Origin: Hawksworthiomyces lignivorus
Lineage: Eukaryota > Ascomycota > Sordariomycetes > Ophiostomatales > Ophiostomataceae
Length of the DNA stretch: 64,000 nucleotides
Assembly (NCBI GenBank): GCA_002917075.1
Contig: NTMA01000007.1
Location: 124,001 to 188,000, forward strand
Direction of reading: 5' to 3'
This document shows positions 10,577 to 23,372 of the stretch, in pieces. The translations under genes were made by a program, and so were the position numbers. Below the pieces are notes generated by a model. The model saw nothing but the letters and a program-made list of their open reading frames with translations. It made no database searches and was not told the origin of the DNA. Each line of letters begins with the position of its first letter. Within the stretch, counting starts at the first letter, position 1.

Positions 10577-11411
10577 ATGGCTCCGCGCTTGGAAGGCAAG
10601 GTCGCTATTGTGACTGGCGCCGCCTCTGGTTTTGGCAAGGGCATAGCTGCCAAATTCGTGCAAGAGGGTGCCAAAGTGATCATTGCTGATTTGGCTGCCG
10701 ATGCGGGCAAGGCGGTCGCTGCGGAGCTGAACTGCCAGTTCGCCACCGCAGATGTGACCAAGCCGGCCGACTGGGAGAAGCTCCTTAAGCTGGCAGTCGA
10801 CGAGTTCGGCGGCCTGGATGTCGTGATCAACAATGCGGGCGCAACGTATCACAACAAGCCCACTGAAGAAGTCACGGAAAAGGACTTTGACCTTGTCATG
10901 AACGTCAATGTTAAGTCCATATACGTGTCAACGAACGTGCTGCTGCCCTATTTCTTGAGCAACAACAGGCCAGGAAACTTTATTCAGGTGGCTTCTACGG
11001 CCGCCACGCGGCCCCGGCCACGCTTGACCTGGTACAACGCATCCAAGGCAGCCGTCGTGACTGCTACAAAGACAATGGCTGTCGAATACGGCCCGAAGAA
11101 GATCCGGTTTAATACAGTATCGCCTGTGGTAGGAAGTACAGGACTGTGCGTATTCTCATTGCCTTTTCCCCTGTCCCATATATCATCCCCCTTTTGGTCA
11201 TGTCCGCGTGTACTAATATGTCTTTAGGACGCACCTGTTCATTGGCAAGCCAGATACCGAAGAGAACAGAGCTGGTTTTGTATCGACAATTCCGCTCGGC
11301 CGACCTTCTACCCCAGCGGATGTCGCTAACGCATGCTGCTATCTTGCCAGCGAGGAGGCGTGCTTCATTACTGGTGTAAACATTGAAGTAGATGGCGGCC
11401 GCTGTGTTTGA
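10577..11411 (+). CDS. short-chain dehydrogenase/reductase (SDR)
   Basis: A 250-residue classical SDR, an NAD(P)-dependent oxidoreductase probably located in the cytosol. Exons are 10577-11145 and 11228-11411, split by an 82-nt intron. The Rossmann motif TGAASGFGKG is at about 13-22, NNAG at about 85-88, and the catalytic Ser140, Tyr153 and Lys157 are present (YNASK). The C-terminal block FITGVNIEVDGGRC is the usual family ending. Its length is normal for the family, close to FabG and glucose 1-dehydrogenase-like proteins, so the substrate cannot be assigned. It is read away from the isopropylmalate dehydrogenase paralogue across a shared promoter. This suggests that the two enzymes act in one pathway, possibly as consecutive oxidation steps. 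Confidence 0.93.
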
Positions 11412-12692
11412 GAACACTATGCCAGAATTCTCCATAATGAAATTATTTAAATGTATTAAAAAGTGAAAATTCGGTAATGATTAGAGCCCATCGGGCGCTG
11501 TAAAAAGGACAATCTATGCCATGTATTCTCAACACAATAGACCATAGGTGTACATATGTGTATATTCCCTATTGAAACGCATTTTGTAAGATAAAAATTG
11601 AATTGCTAGTTAAAAAAAAGTATTGGCCAAACACTCTACCAATTAAATGAGAAAATTGGCGAAACTATCTCACAAGCAGTGACGTACGTATTTCAGAACT
11701 CGTGTCTTGACAAAACAGTTCGATGCATATACCCTGTGAATTTACGCAATGGCCACACGCGGATCTCATTGTCTCTGTAGGGATAATGTTGGCTACAAGT
11801 TTGCTCCGTGGTGCTACATTCTTTTCGTTTCTATCTGCAGATATGGGCGGTCCGGGCCGATAGTCACTATGATGATGCTGAGAATGGTTTGTATTGGTCA
11901 AGACGCATTGTTCAAACGCGTGGCACAGTTTTCTATCCGCGTTATTACGCCAACCAAGGCAAAACCGATGAATGAAGCTACTGCTAACCCAAGCGGTAGA
12001 AGTAAGCTAGCCCAGATCCGTTTCGCCTTGGGTTTCCAGAAATATTTGGGTGTATTGTGCAAGAATACTTTGCGTCGGCGAAGAATGTCATCACCAGGAT
12101 CGTCTTCAGAGTAAACGGAGTGGAGAACGAGGTATCCAAGTTTCCAAAAAGCGTGTTAACATGAGCCACGTATAACGCCAAGATACTAAATAATACATTG
12201 CCGTTCTCTAGGTCCTCCAAGATCTCTACACTGCGCTGTCATGCGTGTATCACGATACAGACAGCCACATATTAGAGGAAATGCTTAATGTTTTTGATAC
12301 GGAGTCGTCTTGTGTCATTGGAGCCATCAAAACCATAGATTGTCACGGACTCAAAATTTGATAGCTGGGATTGAGCTGCAACTGGCAAACTTTTGAGGGT
12401 CAGTTAGAAACTAGAAATATCTAGATCTGAAGACATACACAGAAACCAGTGAGGAGTACGCAAATTCCCGCTTGAACCCGTGGTTGTATTTTGTGATAAC
12501 CCTATCTGATGCTTGTGGCTTTGATTTTTGCTCGAGATCAAGGGCCGGAACGTTCAAGTGCATAGGATACAATATCATGCCTACAGGTGTCGGGTGGTAT
12601 CAAGAATGAGAGGATCTGTGGAGAACGGTTGCGACCATCATAATCTTGTGAACTCTGTGAGCCTGCCATGGCAGAGTATTTCGAACAGAATA
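11412..12692. other. intergenic between convergent SDR and ZIP genes
   Basis: About 1.3 kb. On the minus strand, roughly 12120-11830 is open without an evident start codon and would encode two hydrophobic segments (one reads LLPLGLAVASFIGFALVGVI), so it may be a remnant of a membrane protein. I could not place it in a family. Otherwise nothing is recognised. Confidence 0.3.
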
Positions 12693-14235
12693 TTAAGCGA
12701 AAGCGCCAACAATAGACATGCCAGCAGCTAACCAAATGGTTGGTCAGTAAAACTTCAAGCACACATAATGGCAGAGTGTTTCTTTGCATACCTCCCAATA
12801 AGACAAAGCAAAATGCCGTCGCCTTGCTCTTCTTTGTTAGAACGCGGTTTGCTTCCTCCGACAGAAAATCTTCTGCTAGCAAATCGACGAGCGCAGCATA
12901 GAGCAGGAGTCCGGAGGAACTAGTTCGGGCGTTAGCCTCTCCAGCCGCATGGTTGTTTTTGGAATGACATACATTGCATTGAAGACGCCGACGATGATCA
13001 GTCCAAAAGCGCTGTTGGGGTCATAGGTGTTGCGTGTAATTAATCCGATTGCCTGACCGATTGGCGCTGTCGTACCAAATGCGACGACAAGCACCCAGGG
13101 GCGAATACTGCCCTTCGGATAGGGCACAGCCGCAATACGGGAGCCAAGACCGAGACCCTCAAACATCTGATGGAATAAGATGGCGATAAGCAGAATAATG
13201 AAGCCCTCGATTGTGATCGAAACGGTCATGCCGACGAAAACCGAGTGGAACAGGATACCGCCTTCGAGAAGTGTAATGTTGAGTGACATCTTTTGGTAGA
13301 CTAGGGGGTCAACCATTTGACCCTCTTCATCCATGAACGGAGACATGGCAGAAGTAGTGATCTGCTTCTCTTCGACGGGTGGCAGTTGCGAGTGGCGCGA
13401 TTTGATCATTTTTATCATCTCGAGGCGCTGACGGACATACTGCTCATAAAAAACGACAAACCAAGCAGGCATTTCTGAAGGTGGAAGCTCAGACTCGGCC
13501 ATAAATGGATTGACTTGTCTATTCTGAGCGTTTTCCTCGAATATCTTCTGAGCTATCCGCTTCTCCATATCAATGTCGTCATCGGCTTCGAAACTACCTC
13601 TGTTGTATCGCGGCGGCCGTTGTGGAGGTATCACTGGCATCGGCGGTGGCGCCAAGTTTGAACCTGTTGGTCCCCCGTGCGAATGGGCCTGGCCGCCCAT
13701 CTTTTGATTCAAATACATCTCTATAACGAACAGGCAGAACATGGAACCCATCATGATGACGCCAGGCATGGGGGGGTACTTGTCAGTAAAAAGATCTGGC
13801 AGGCAAGGATTTAGAAGATTGCCGAAGGCAGTCGGAAGAAGCTAGAGTCGCCGTCAGTTGCTGCACCTATCTGTCTTTTCGAGATCCAGAAAACCCACAT
13901 GGACAAAAGCAGTAGCGATCAAGACACCTGTGCCAAAATGCTTGCAGGCGAAAAAGATCTTTGGAGGAATTCTGATCCATGAAACTTTCTTCGCAACTAC
14001 AGGAAAGCCGGCTCCTATTCGACTTTGTTAACTCATGATTTCATTTCATCGACTATAGGTACACCATACCAAAGATTGAGGCGCCCATCACCAAGACTTC
14101 ACTCCCGAATTAGAAAAACATTTCAAACCTAGCAGGCTTTATGTTCGACTCACAGAGTCCGACCACATGGATGGCGACATCGTACTCTCCGACCTGGCCG
14201 TCACTGCCGCAAGCGGGCTTTCCTAGATTCTCCAT
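12693..14235 (-). CDS. ZIP family zinc/iron transporter
   Basis: A membrane transporter that brings Zn(II) or Fe(II) into the cytoplasm. Six exons (14235-14154, 14096-14070, 14014-13899, 13841-12973, 12919-12792, 12727-12693) give 418 residues with all joints in frame; introns are 53 to 64 nt. The N-terminus has Cys and Gly-rich segments, then helices ending in ATAFVH. The long variable loop holds a His-rich patch (AHSHGG) followed by a Pro-rich, probably cytosolic stretch. The family metal-site motifs HSVFVGM in helix IV and HQMFEGLGLG in helix V are intact. The last exons supply the closing helices (LLAEDFLSEE, then GAAGMSIVGAFA). The tiny 27-nt second exon would be easy to miss in automatic annotation. 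The metal specificity is not readable from sequence. Confidence 0.93.
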
Positions 14236-17200
14236 CAAGACCAACCATTCATATGATGAACAGCCTAAAGAATGAAAAAGAGAGAGAAGACCAAATGAAG
14301 CTGTCCTGCAGCTTCTAATGGATAAAGCAGATGGCAGGGATCAACCCTCACGCCGAAGAGAAGCGAAGTGAGAAAGAAAACGCAATCAAGAACAGAACAG
14401 AAAATAGACAGGAAAGAAGAAACGAAATGAGAACGGTCTGAACTTCCAGAAGTCTTACAAGATGCAAGAAATGGCGATGACAAGATTAATGCTAAGAGAA
14501 GTTATCTTAATTTATGCGAACAAGGCTTGACTTGCCCGTCGTCGCTACAATCAAGAGACCTTGGGCAAAATCAGCCGTGACTCTAAGCAAGTGATCACCA
14601 AAATAGAAAATCGCTAGAATCAGGTACGTCTTGCCGTGTCGATTATACCACCCAGTGGAGCAATGTCCGATGCCACTTACTTACGAGACCGCAGCATTGT
14701 TGATGTTACGTTGACTTTTGGCATCGCTGCATATACCGCCAGGGAACACTCTTCCCCTATCTTATACTGTGGGGATGCCATTGAAATCTTGCCGTCTATC
14801 TGGTAGAAACAGTCTTTATGTTTTTGTGGATCTTCGCACGAATGACGAAGCGCAACAAGGCCATTTTGAACGAAATCTAGCGTATGAGATATAGGCGGCG
14901 TATGATTCGCGGCCCAGTCTCACTGGAGTTCGGCTGTTGGCATTGTAATAAGAATATTGGCTGATCCAAATTCATCATGAACTTCACCTCGCCTTGGCGT
15001 CAATACGCGTTGGTCTTGATGGTGTCTTTTTGCAATGCAGCTGCCGGGGTTCAGGTCGCCTGTGCCAAGGAGCCAAGAAACGTGTTGGGATTAATTTGAA
15101 ATATCTTGAAACAGTCCACCAAGTGCACTCGCACAAGCATCATATTCTAGAGCGTCGACGTAGTCTAGTCGGAGAAAACGTTAATTTGCGCCAAGAGTCG
15201 GAACATTTGCTTGTTTCCGAGCAGAGGAGTGTCAAGAGTAGAGCAGATTTCTTCTGTTTTTGTCGCTGGCTTAGAGCCGGGGTCTCGTGAAATCGCGCCG
15301 GTCGAAGCACGTGCGTCAGTGTTCATAAATGCTCCGGGCGTACCCCATATGTAGCCAGTGATTTGCTTCTCAAAGAAACCTGCCAAGTAATTTAGAACCC
15401 TGATTCGTTCCATCCACTTTTGAGTTATCTTCGAACAAGAAAAGAAAAAAATAGCAGTCTAAAACGAGATTCTGGCTTGGCGACGAGGGATGAGGGCTTG
15501 GCCAGCACTTTATATGTTTCTGGGCGGACACAACCCACCGCTGTTGCAGCGCTGTGGGGCCTTAAGGGATGAAAGACAGCGGCTCAGTGGGCTTCCGTCC
15601 CGACGAAACAAGGCTGTCCTGCTGTTGGAGTATTCTGGAATACAACATGCAGAAGCCGTTTTATCCCCCAGATCGACACTGTTTGTAATGCAGCTACGGT
15701 GTTTTTGAATACTTAAAGGTCGAGTATTGTCATTATCTGTACATTGAGACATCGCAAGAGTGCTATTAGCATGTAGTAGGACACGCCGGTGTTACTTCAG
15801 ACAGTTGATCTGTCTGAATAAAATCCAGACTGATTGATGTGCATTTTAGCTGAATGGTCACGTCAAAGCGCACCGTGACTTCGACGTGTTACCCACTATC
15901 TTTAGACATGACCTGCTCCGCATAATGAAGCTTCCATATATTATTGAAGTTAAGAGTGCATCTCAAGACATAAGGTGTCAACTGAAGTGCAGCGGGAAAC
16001 GGTAAAATAGGTAAAATCTAGCCGAGGTGGAGATACGACTTTGGCATGCTGACTAGGAATAGAAATTCTATACCAAGCCGGAGAATAAAGAAGGCTACAG
16101 AAAAAGAGAAAAGCTTAGCAATGTGAAGCTAACTAGGGAGACGGTATATTGGTTCTATGAAAAGTGAGTCCCATATATAACAGTTTTAGGAATTTCAAAT
16201 GCGCAGCATTGAGTGTAGCGAAACGTTAAACATATTAAATCCAGTGCATCAGAAAGTTGTGTTTGAGTGTGTGTTTCGTTTCATGCCATCTTCAGATATG
16301 CGAAAGAAATCTACGAGCTGGAAGTTCGGAGATCTTATTAAAGACCAGAAACAATCCGTGTAATATTTTTGTCGAATCCAAAATGTGTCATACTATTTCA
16401 TGCGGAATCACCTAATCCGTCGCTACGTTAGCACTATGAAATCCCGAGTCCTTGATACTTGAGACATAAATCATGGCTCACATCATATTTGTACTACATT
16501 TATAAGATATGTATGTCTCTATCGTCTATAGAATCTGCTCAAGAGCTTGAAATTTTGAACCAGATGACGGCGATGCCGTCAATGTATAGAATAGGTGTTG
16601 GTTACCGTAGCCCAGGCTAAGGCACAATTCTATTAGAAATGATTGAATGCGTACCTCCAATGGTTTATCGAAATAAGAGGTTCAAGGTGCAGGGAACGGA
16701 ATTATCATACCCACATAATGTTGGCAATTCTCTATAGAGTTTAAATCGTGAACGTATTTTCATCATATTTCTATAGCATTCGAGCTTCGAGGTCAAGAAG
16801 GCATCAGTGTAGTATCAACGCTATTAGATCTAGCAATAAATTTTTTAATTCGTCCCTTTTTGCTTGATCTTCTCTTGAAAAGCTAAAAGGCACCCATATT
16901 TATTGACTGGAGTGAAAGAGTGCTGTCCTTGGCGCCGGGGCCTTGATTGCGGTGTCGTCCACGGATTTATTGGCGCCGAAGATGAATGTGATCCGAGTGC
17001 CCAGAGCCGACGACATAAGTTTTAGCACCATCCGCCTACATGGTTGCGAAATTGAAATATCATGACGGGGCCGGATGCCACGGTCTCAAGGGTCAATATT
17101 ATAATCACGAATACACGCTTTACATTCAACGAACGACAGTTCACAAGTTCTCACAAACGCTGGCTGGGGACACGCAACCATTGAAATTGCCTATGCCTGC

Positions 17201-18450
17201 ATGGGAACTTCGCATGCATAAATTCAATTTGAAAGTCGCTTCACGCACCTCATATATTTATCATGAGTCCTATCTAATGCGACCGTAAGATTAAACATCG
17301 CGTAAAGCCCACCAAAATTCACCCTCTTATAGTTCCGGTGTTCGGCCAAATCGTAATTCTACTTTTGCGGCGGACAGTACTTCACATAAAATACGGAACT
17401 CCGTCCTTGGATAAATAATTGCCTTAGTGTACCGTTCAATGTGCCTGCATCGTGAAATTCTAAATGTATAGGTAATAGACGTGTTCTCGTCTAATAGGCG
17501 AATTCGTAACACATCGCAGAAGCGTTTATACCCGTATTAGCATAGCTAACTGCAGAGTATGCGCTAGGTTGCTGAGTCTCAACCATCATTTTTGACATAT
17601 TCAGGAACACCCCTGTCAAGGCCTGCCGGGTCAAAAACCGTCTAATCTTTGCTCCTGCACAAAAACGTTAGTCATGCCACTATTTGATTTAAATCCTATC
17701 TAGAAGAGACGAACTGGTAGAGTATCACTTCTTGACCGTAAAGAACTCCTCCTGGACAAAGGTCAAGGTATTTTCGGAGTCCGTCGACTGTCTCCGGTCG
17801 ACATAAATCAAACCACTCTTGACAAGAGTTACTATAGTTGTGGAGAGCGATTTTTTAATTGGGTAGATTGAATTGAAGAGTCTGCCTATCTCGTTCTCAA
17901 TGTGAACATGAAGTTCTACGATCTGCCGTGGATACACGAGCATCTTCGTACTTAAACGCTCTGTATGCTTCTTATTGAATTACAGTGTAAACTGATGAAT
18001 TCTTGCTCAACAACAACAGCAATCAAATAAACATTTTCATGCTTAAATAATGTAGCCTATTGTGGTCTGTCCGGTAACTTTTTGTGTAATATTTTCTGAA
18101 TTAGCAGTGATTGTTTAAAATGTGACGATAACAGTGTGCATTAGGGCGATGTGTACGTGCCAAAAGTGGGCCATGGCACCACCCGAGACCTGCTCCAGAC
18201 TCAGACCCTACGGATATACCCGTATAGACCATTACACTCGTACAGTCCTCAGCCAATGTCAGATTACTCCGAATATTCCGACGAACTTTGTGCTGTGATT
18301 GGGCATCAAGGCTGCTTACGGTAAAAGGGGTAAGAGATAACCAGGAGCACAACATATTGTACAAAGGTAAATGACGTTCCACAACATCCAAACGTCCCAT
18401 CCCTGAATCTCAGCTCTCCGAATACCATAACATAGGTCGAACAAACAACA
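14236..18450. other. long gene-poor stretch
   Basis: About 4.2 kb without a supported gene. It includes one short plus-strand reading frame at 14977-15099 encoding 40 residues that begin like a secretion signal (MNFTSPWRQYALVLMVSF) and then stop, so it could be a leader exon or chance. The minus strand around 15413-15165 is open for 82 codons with no recognised content. From 16000 to 18400 the sequence is AT-rich with many stops in all frames. Confidence 0.4.
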
Positions 18451-21060
18451 ATGGCTGCGCAAACAACCAAAGTGGTTATTGTTGGGGCTAGTGTGACTGG
18501 GCTCACACTAGCCAATCTGCTAGAACAAGCAGGAATTGACTATGTTGTTCTAGAAGCCGGCAGTGAGATAGCACCTCAGCTTGGTGCCAGTATGGGCCTT
18601 CTTCCTAACGGCCTGAGAATCTTGGAGCAAATTGGCTGCTTTGAGGAGATCAATCGTCTGTCCCCCGACGGCACCAGCACCGTGCTCTTCCGCGGTCCGA
18701 GAGGAAAGCTTGCTGAATTTCCAACGGTGGGACAGCTACTTCAAGAAAGGCACGTATGAGATTGATACTATTCACGCCGTGGTGCCAACCAAATTAACAG
18801 AGTATCAATTCAGGCACGGCTATCCGATTATATTCGTGGATAGACAGATGCTGCTTCAGGTTCTGTACGACAATTTGAAAGATAAGAGCAAAGTACTGGC
18901 CGATAAGCGGATTGTGAGAGTAGAAACTCTGGACTCGGAAGTCAGAGCCATTGCCAAAGACGGCTCTTGCTATACAGGCGACATTCTCGTCGGTGCAGAT
19001 GGAATTCATAGCATCATCCGACAAGAGATGTGGCGTATTGCTAATGATGCTCAGCCAGGATATATCCCCAAAACTGAGTGGACTGGTGAGTTTGAAGACT
19101 CCCACTCTTGAGAGAGAGAGAGAGAGGGGGGCGCGTGGGGGTGGGGAATACTGTCGCTGACGCCCATTTCACTTAGATATGCCCACTGATTACAAATGTA
19201 TCTTCGGTATCACAAAATCTATGAAAGGCTTCGGACCTGGCGAGATGCATCGGGTAATGAATTCTCATTTCTCGTATGTTTTGGCCACTGGACCAGAAAA
19301 GCGGATATACTGGTTTCTTTTTATCAATGTTGGGAAGACATACCGTGGCATCAACCCCCCACGATATTCCAAAGAAGACGAAATAACGCTAGCCAATGAG
19401 CATGCAGAGGATCAAATTACAGACACTATTACATTTGGGGATCTGTATCGAAACCGTACCGTTTCTGGCCTCACCGCGTTGCCCGAGTATATATTTAAAA
19501 AGTGGTACTTTGGACGAATCATCACGATCGGTGATTCTGCCCACAAGGTGCGTTTTATCCAGGGAAAAGCTAAAGAAAAAAAAATGAAGAGGCTAGGGTG
19601 AGGAAAGTTCATTCTTTTTGGTCTTGGAAAGACTAACATCTCGCAGTTGTCGCCATTAGGGGGACAGGGTGGAAACAGCGCGATTGAGTCTGCCGCAGCT
19701 TTGGCAAATGAGCTCATCCAAAGGCTGGAGAGCAAACCTATAGGCCTATCGTATGCTGACATTACATCTGCCTTCGACAATACTCAACGAATTCGTTATG
19801 AGCGCATGTGCCAACTCAGAGATTCTGCTCATGAGCTGCATAAATTAGAGGCTATGGAGACTCCAATACTGGCATTCCTAGCCACCACCCTAGTACCAAC
19901 TCTGAGTGCCGAGGCATTTGCTCAAGGATTGTCAGATAGTGTTTATCCTGCCTCTAGAGTGTTCAGTTTAGGCGTTCCCAGACGTCGCCACTTCGTGCCC
20001 TATAACGATGAGCTTGTTAGCCCGCCGTTAAAGGACCGCTTACTGCCAAAATTTTTGGTGGTACTTATCTTTGGGTCGACGTTTTTCTGGGCAGGAGGAT
20101 ACCAGCCAAAAGTTTACGTAGAAACGTTACAAACTCTTCCTAGAACACTATCACCCTTTTTCACAGCCTCTGGGTTTAACTTTTTGTCGCCCTCTGCACT
20201 CGAAAGCGTGTCTTATCTCGTTCCCATTATCAACATCTGGCTGGTAGAAGGTCATAGATCCGGGATGAGCTTTCCATTGACATGGTACGTTTGACTAAAT
20301 TCTCACGAGTTCCTCCGCTATCTCTAACTGCCGTTCTTACAGGCCATCTATTTTTGTTGGTCTGCTTCAATTCTTTGGGTTACCGAGAGTTCTGTCACTT
20401 TACTTTCTACTCGCTATATATTGCACCAGCCAGGCAACCTATATCCAAACGACTGGACGACCGGTCGCTGTCGCCATTGCGAAGGCAATATTTCCGGCCA
20501 CTATCTTTCTCTTCTTACTATACGTAACTGTGCCCCTTCTTCTAGATAAGATAACAGCCTCCTCGTTTGTCGCTACTACTATTCGCCTAGTCTGGCCCTT
20601 GGGTGTCGGTATCTTGGGTTTGGTATATTCCCATTTGTTCAACAGCAGTGCAAATGCGTCGGCTCTTTTGTACGAAAATACTGACGTCGCCATTTTGCAA
20701 ATAAACTACATTCTCGTCGGTATTTTATCAGCGGTCGCTCATCTAATCTCTGTATTGGGTCGTTTTAGCCCTCTATTGTCAAGACAAGTTTACGACATTA
20801 TCTCACACCAGGGAACTACACGAGAGGGCGGCACCATAGGAAATGACCAGTCCGTGATCATCTCCGGAACCATCCTTTTATATTGTTTTTATAGTATCTA
20901 CGAAGTTAGAAGATTAGGGTACTCTTCTACCCAAGCAGTTATTAAGACTGCTGGCTGTGCAGTTGCAGGACTGATTTTATTCGGCCCAGGAGCATTGCTT
21001 GCAATGGTATGGTATTGGAGAGAAGGTGTCATCTCCCAGGTGACTCCTATTATGTACTAG
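18451..21060 (+). CDS. FAD-dependent monooxygenase fused to a polytopic membrane domain
   Basis: A five-exon gene for 765 residues: 18451-18749, 18814-19085, 19177-19547, 19647-20284, 20343-21060. Residues 1 to about 430 are a class A flavin monooxygenase of the PaxM/AusM-like group. They have the dinucleotide motif GASVTG (about 12-17), the RQML helix, the [10 protein letters not shown] block and GDSAHK followed by [10 protein letters not shown]. Enzymes of this group epoxidise or hydroxylate terpenoid and polyketide intermediates. The C-terminal 330 residues contain roughly seven or eight hydrophobic helices with a WLVEGHRSG motif after the second, resembling small polytopic membrane proteins of meroterpenoid clusters. 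Typical monooxygenases end near 470 residues. The first intron has a GC donor. No terpene synthase is adjacent, so the substrate is unknown. Confidence 0.85.
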
Positions 21061-21498
21061 TTTCTTTTTTTACCTTTTTTTTTTGCGATTTTTTTTTCTT
21101 TTTGAAGGGGACGTAGATGTTGCAGTCTGTAGAAATATCTCATGACAGTAGTTCGATCTCTCTAGCTAAGCAATATTAGTACGTGAACAAGGGCTCATCT
21201 GTAGTGGTTCATTGCTGTAAATAGAAGAAGAAATTAAATATCTCTTGCATTAAGACGGTGAATACAAAATTTCACAAACACACTTTTACAGGTACCAAAG
21301 AAGTCGAAGCTAATTACAGAACAGAAGAGAGAAACGTCATCAAAAAATGAAGATTTAAAGGCTTTTTCAGACCATTAAGAGCCTCAAGTTGGGCTACCAT
21401 TTCATTATTGTGTCAGCCTCGTCCATGAAATCTCTAAGCTATAGGTATAGCCTCTATAAAATCTAAGTACAACCAACCATATACCGCCAAAGATGAGC
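21061..21498. other. intergenic, convergent 3' ends
   Basis: About 0.44 kb between the monooxygenase and the acetyltransferase 3' ends. It starts with T-rich runs after 21060 (21064-21103), likely part of the 3' UTR. No gene is visible. Confidence 0.4.
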
Positions 21499-22270
21499 TT
21501 ACGCCTTAGCAATGTTAGGAGTCTTCATCATGACAGTTGCAAGATGAGTCTCATCGTTCCTGATCACGCTTATTTTCCTCAAGTCTTTAAATCCTAGTCG
21601 TCTATAAACACTGAGTGCCGCCGGAGAAGATTCCAGATACATGGGCAATCCATCTTTCTCCGCTTTGTTAATACCCCATTGTACCAGGGTCGAGGCTATG
21701 CCTTTTCCCTTGAAATCTGGATCAACCGCCAAGGATGCGAGGTCTGTCTCGTGTTAGGCAGAATTCTCGCTCCAGCAATTAGGTGGCTAAAGCCAAGCAA
21801 GAATGAACGCTGAACTTACACCATACGCTGTGCTCCCCATCGCCCAAAATCTCCTTTTTTGCTTTCTCGAGAGCTTCACTCGCGTACTTGAAAGCGTCCA
21901 GATCCATGCCTTCGGGTCTTTGTTCATCATCGATCGCAAAGGCGCTCTGTTGCTCCACAGAGCGCCCCCCTTGCTTTTGCTCTATGATGTTTTCTTGTGG
22001 CGGCGGAGCCATCCACCCGGCAACGCCCACAACTTTCGCAGGGCCCTCGGCAGAATCAATCATGGCAAGAACGTAATGCCAGCCCGGTGATTGCAAGCGC
22101 TTCCGAATACGATTCATTCGATACTCGAGGACTTCCTTGCTCTCTAAAAGAGCTTTCGACCGATTAGGCATAATCGCATGTTCTAGAGCGTCATTATCGA
22201 AAGCACGGCGTCCACAATTGACGATGTCGGGAACCGAAGCAATAGTAGCCGGGACGAAGTGGATGTCCAT
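21499..22270 (-). CDS. GNAT family N-acetyltransferase
   Basis: A 231-residue acetyl-CoA-dependent acyltransferase. Exons are 22270-21820 and 21743-21499 with a 76-nt intron. The N-terminal part has family features such as FVPATIASVPDIVNCGRRAF at the start and VGVAGWMAPP in the mid strand. A low-complexity, glutamine-rich loop follows. The second exon has the acetyl-CoA site LAVDPDFKGKGIASTLVQWG, corresponding to the Q/RxxGxG/A motif, and the C-terminal YRRLGFKDL block. This pattern is common in fungal GNAT proteins of unknown substrate. It lies tail to tail with the FAD monooxygenase gene and could be part of the same cluster or independent. Confidence 0.88.
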
Positions 22271-23372
22271 GATCGAAAGGAAGGTATTGCGTGGGAAACA
22301 GCAATAAGATGACTTGCATTCTATTTAGAGGACCAGCTGTGATAAATATACTGGTTAGCAATAAAAATCTGTTCGGGGGGCATGAGCGAGATTCGCACTG
22401 AGGCAAAGGACCGAAAAGACATGTTGCTGCCTACGGATGCTGACGACTGTTTAAGACCTGCTTATTTGGGCCAACTATTTCGGATTTTCGATGCGCCTTT
22501 AGCCCCCCTCTCACTAACTATATGATAGCGCGGAGAGGTGGCGTGAGGTATAGAACAGCCTGTTCAGAATCAGAGAGGATGGCAAAAAAAATTAAATGAC
22601 TAGAGATGTGATGACTTATACTCGTAGAATCAATCTAGTAAAGTGGGTGAATGACTCCGGTGAAGAAGATTTCATGTTACGATATGTTATGGTGCTAATG
22701 TTCCCGGGTTTGTAGCAGGTGACTGGAGGATTTTAACAGGGCCATGGGTTAGCGAACAAGAGCTGTCGCACCGAAAAGCACGCGAAATTGTGTGCTTTTC
22801 AGATTTGGTATGCTGGTGTGACCAACTGCTTTAATGGGCCGCCAGGCATCATCTTGGAAACGTGAACCACAAGTAGGCGACATTGTCTTTGCAAGTTCTC
22901 ATGCCTCGTGCTACGACGTTTCTTTCTCTTAAGGACTTTATTGATGTTGTCAAAGTTTACGATAGGGTTTTGCTTGGTGAGGTTGTGCGCGTAATGCATT
23001 AGTGTGCGCAACGAGAGCAAGAAGGTATAACGGTAGATAGTTACATTTCAAGCAATCGGTAACGGCAAATCGTTACTCTAGACTATGACAGCTATCTAAG
23101 GTAAAGAGGATGATTTTAAATGTGTATGTTGCGAACGGTATACTACTTCAATCCTCTCGCCTCATTCCGCGGAAAGTTTATTAGGCACCTTATACAATAT
23201 CATGCGTGGTACCTTATCTGGTACTTAATTCTATATTTCAATGTGATTTATACTACCGTTCCTGATTGCATAGCTCGAGGTCGTTATTTCAGACTTTGTG
23301 GGAATTTAGAAAAGACAAACACGCAAAAAAAAAAAAAAAAAAGAAAGAAACACTAATGGGAGAGACAAGCTC
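22271..23372. other. intergenic, includes an A-run
   Basis: About 1.1 kb holding the acetyltransferase promoter and the 3' flank of the HAD gene. A homopolymer of 18 A lies at 23325-23342. Short open stretches near 22800-23020 have no recognisable product. Confidence 0.4.

Noticed and set aside
11830..12120. Minus-strand open stretch with two hydrophobic segments
   Set aside because: It has no clear start codon, no convincing exons on either side and no family match that I could defend, so it is only noted in the intergenic entry.
14977..15413. Short signal-peptide-like frame and an opposite 82-codon frame
   Set aside because: Neither extends into a supported exon or domain, so neither is called a gene.
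18101..18515. Overlapping minus-strand frames upstream of the FAD monooxygenase
   Set aside because: They cross the monooxygenase start region and show no domain or plausible splice structure.
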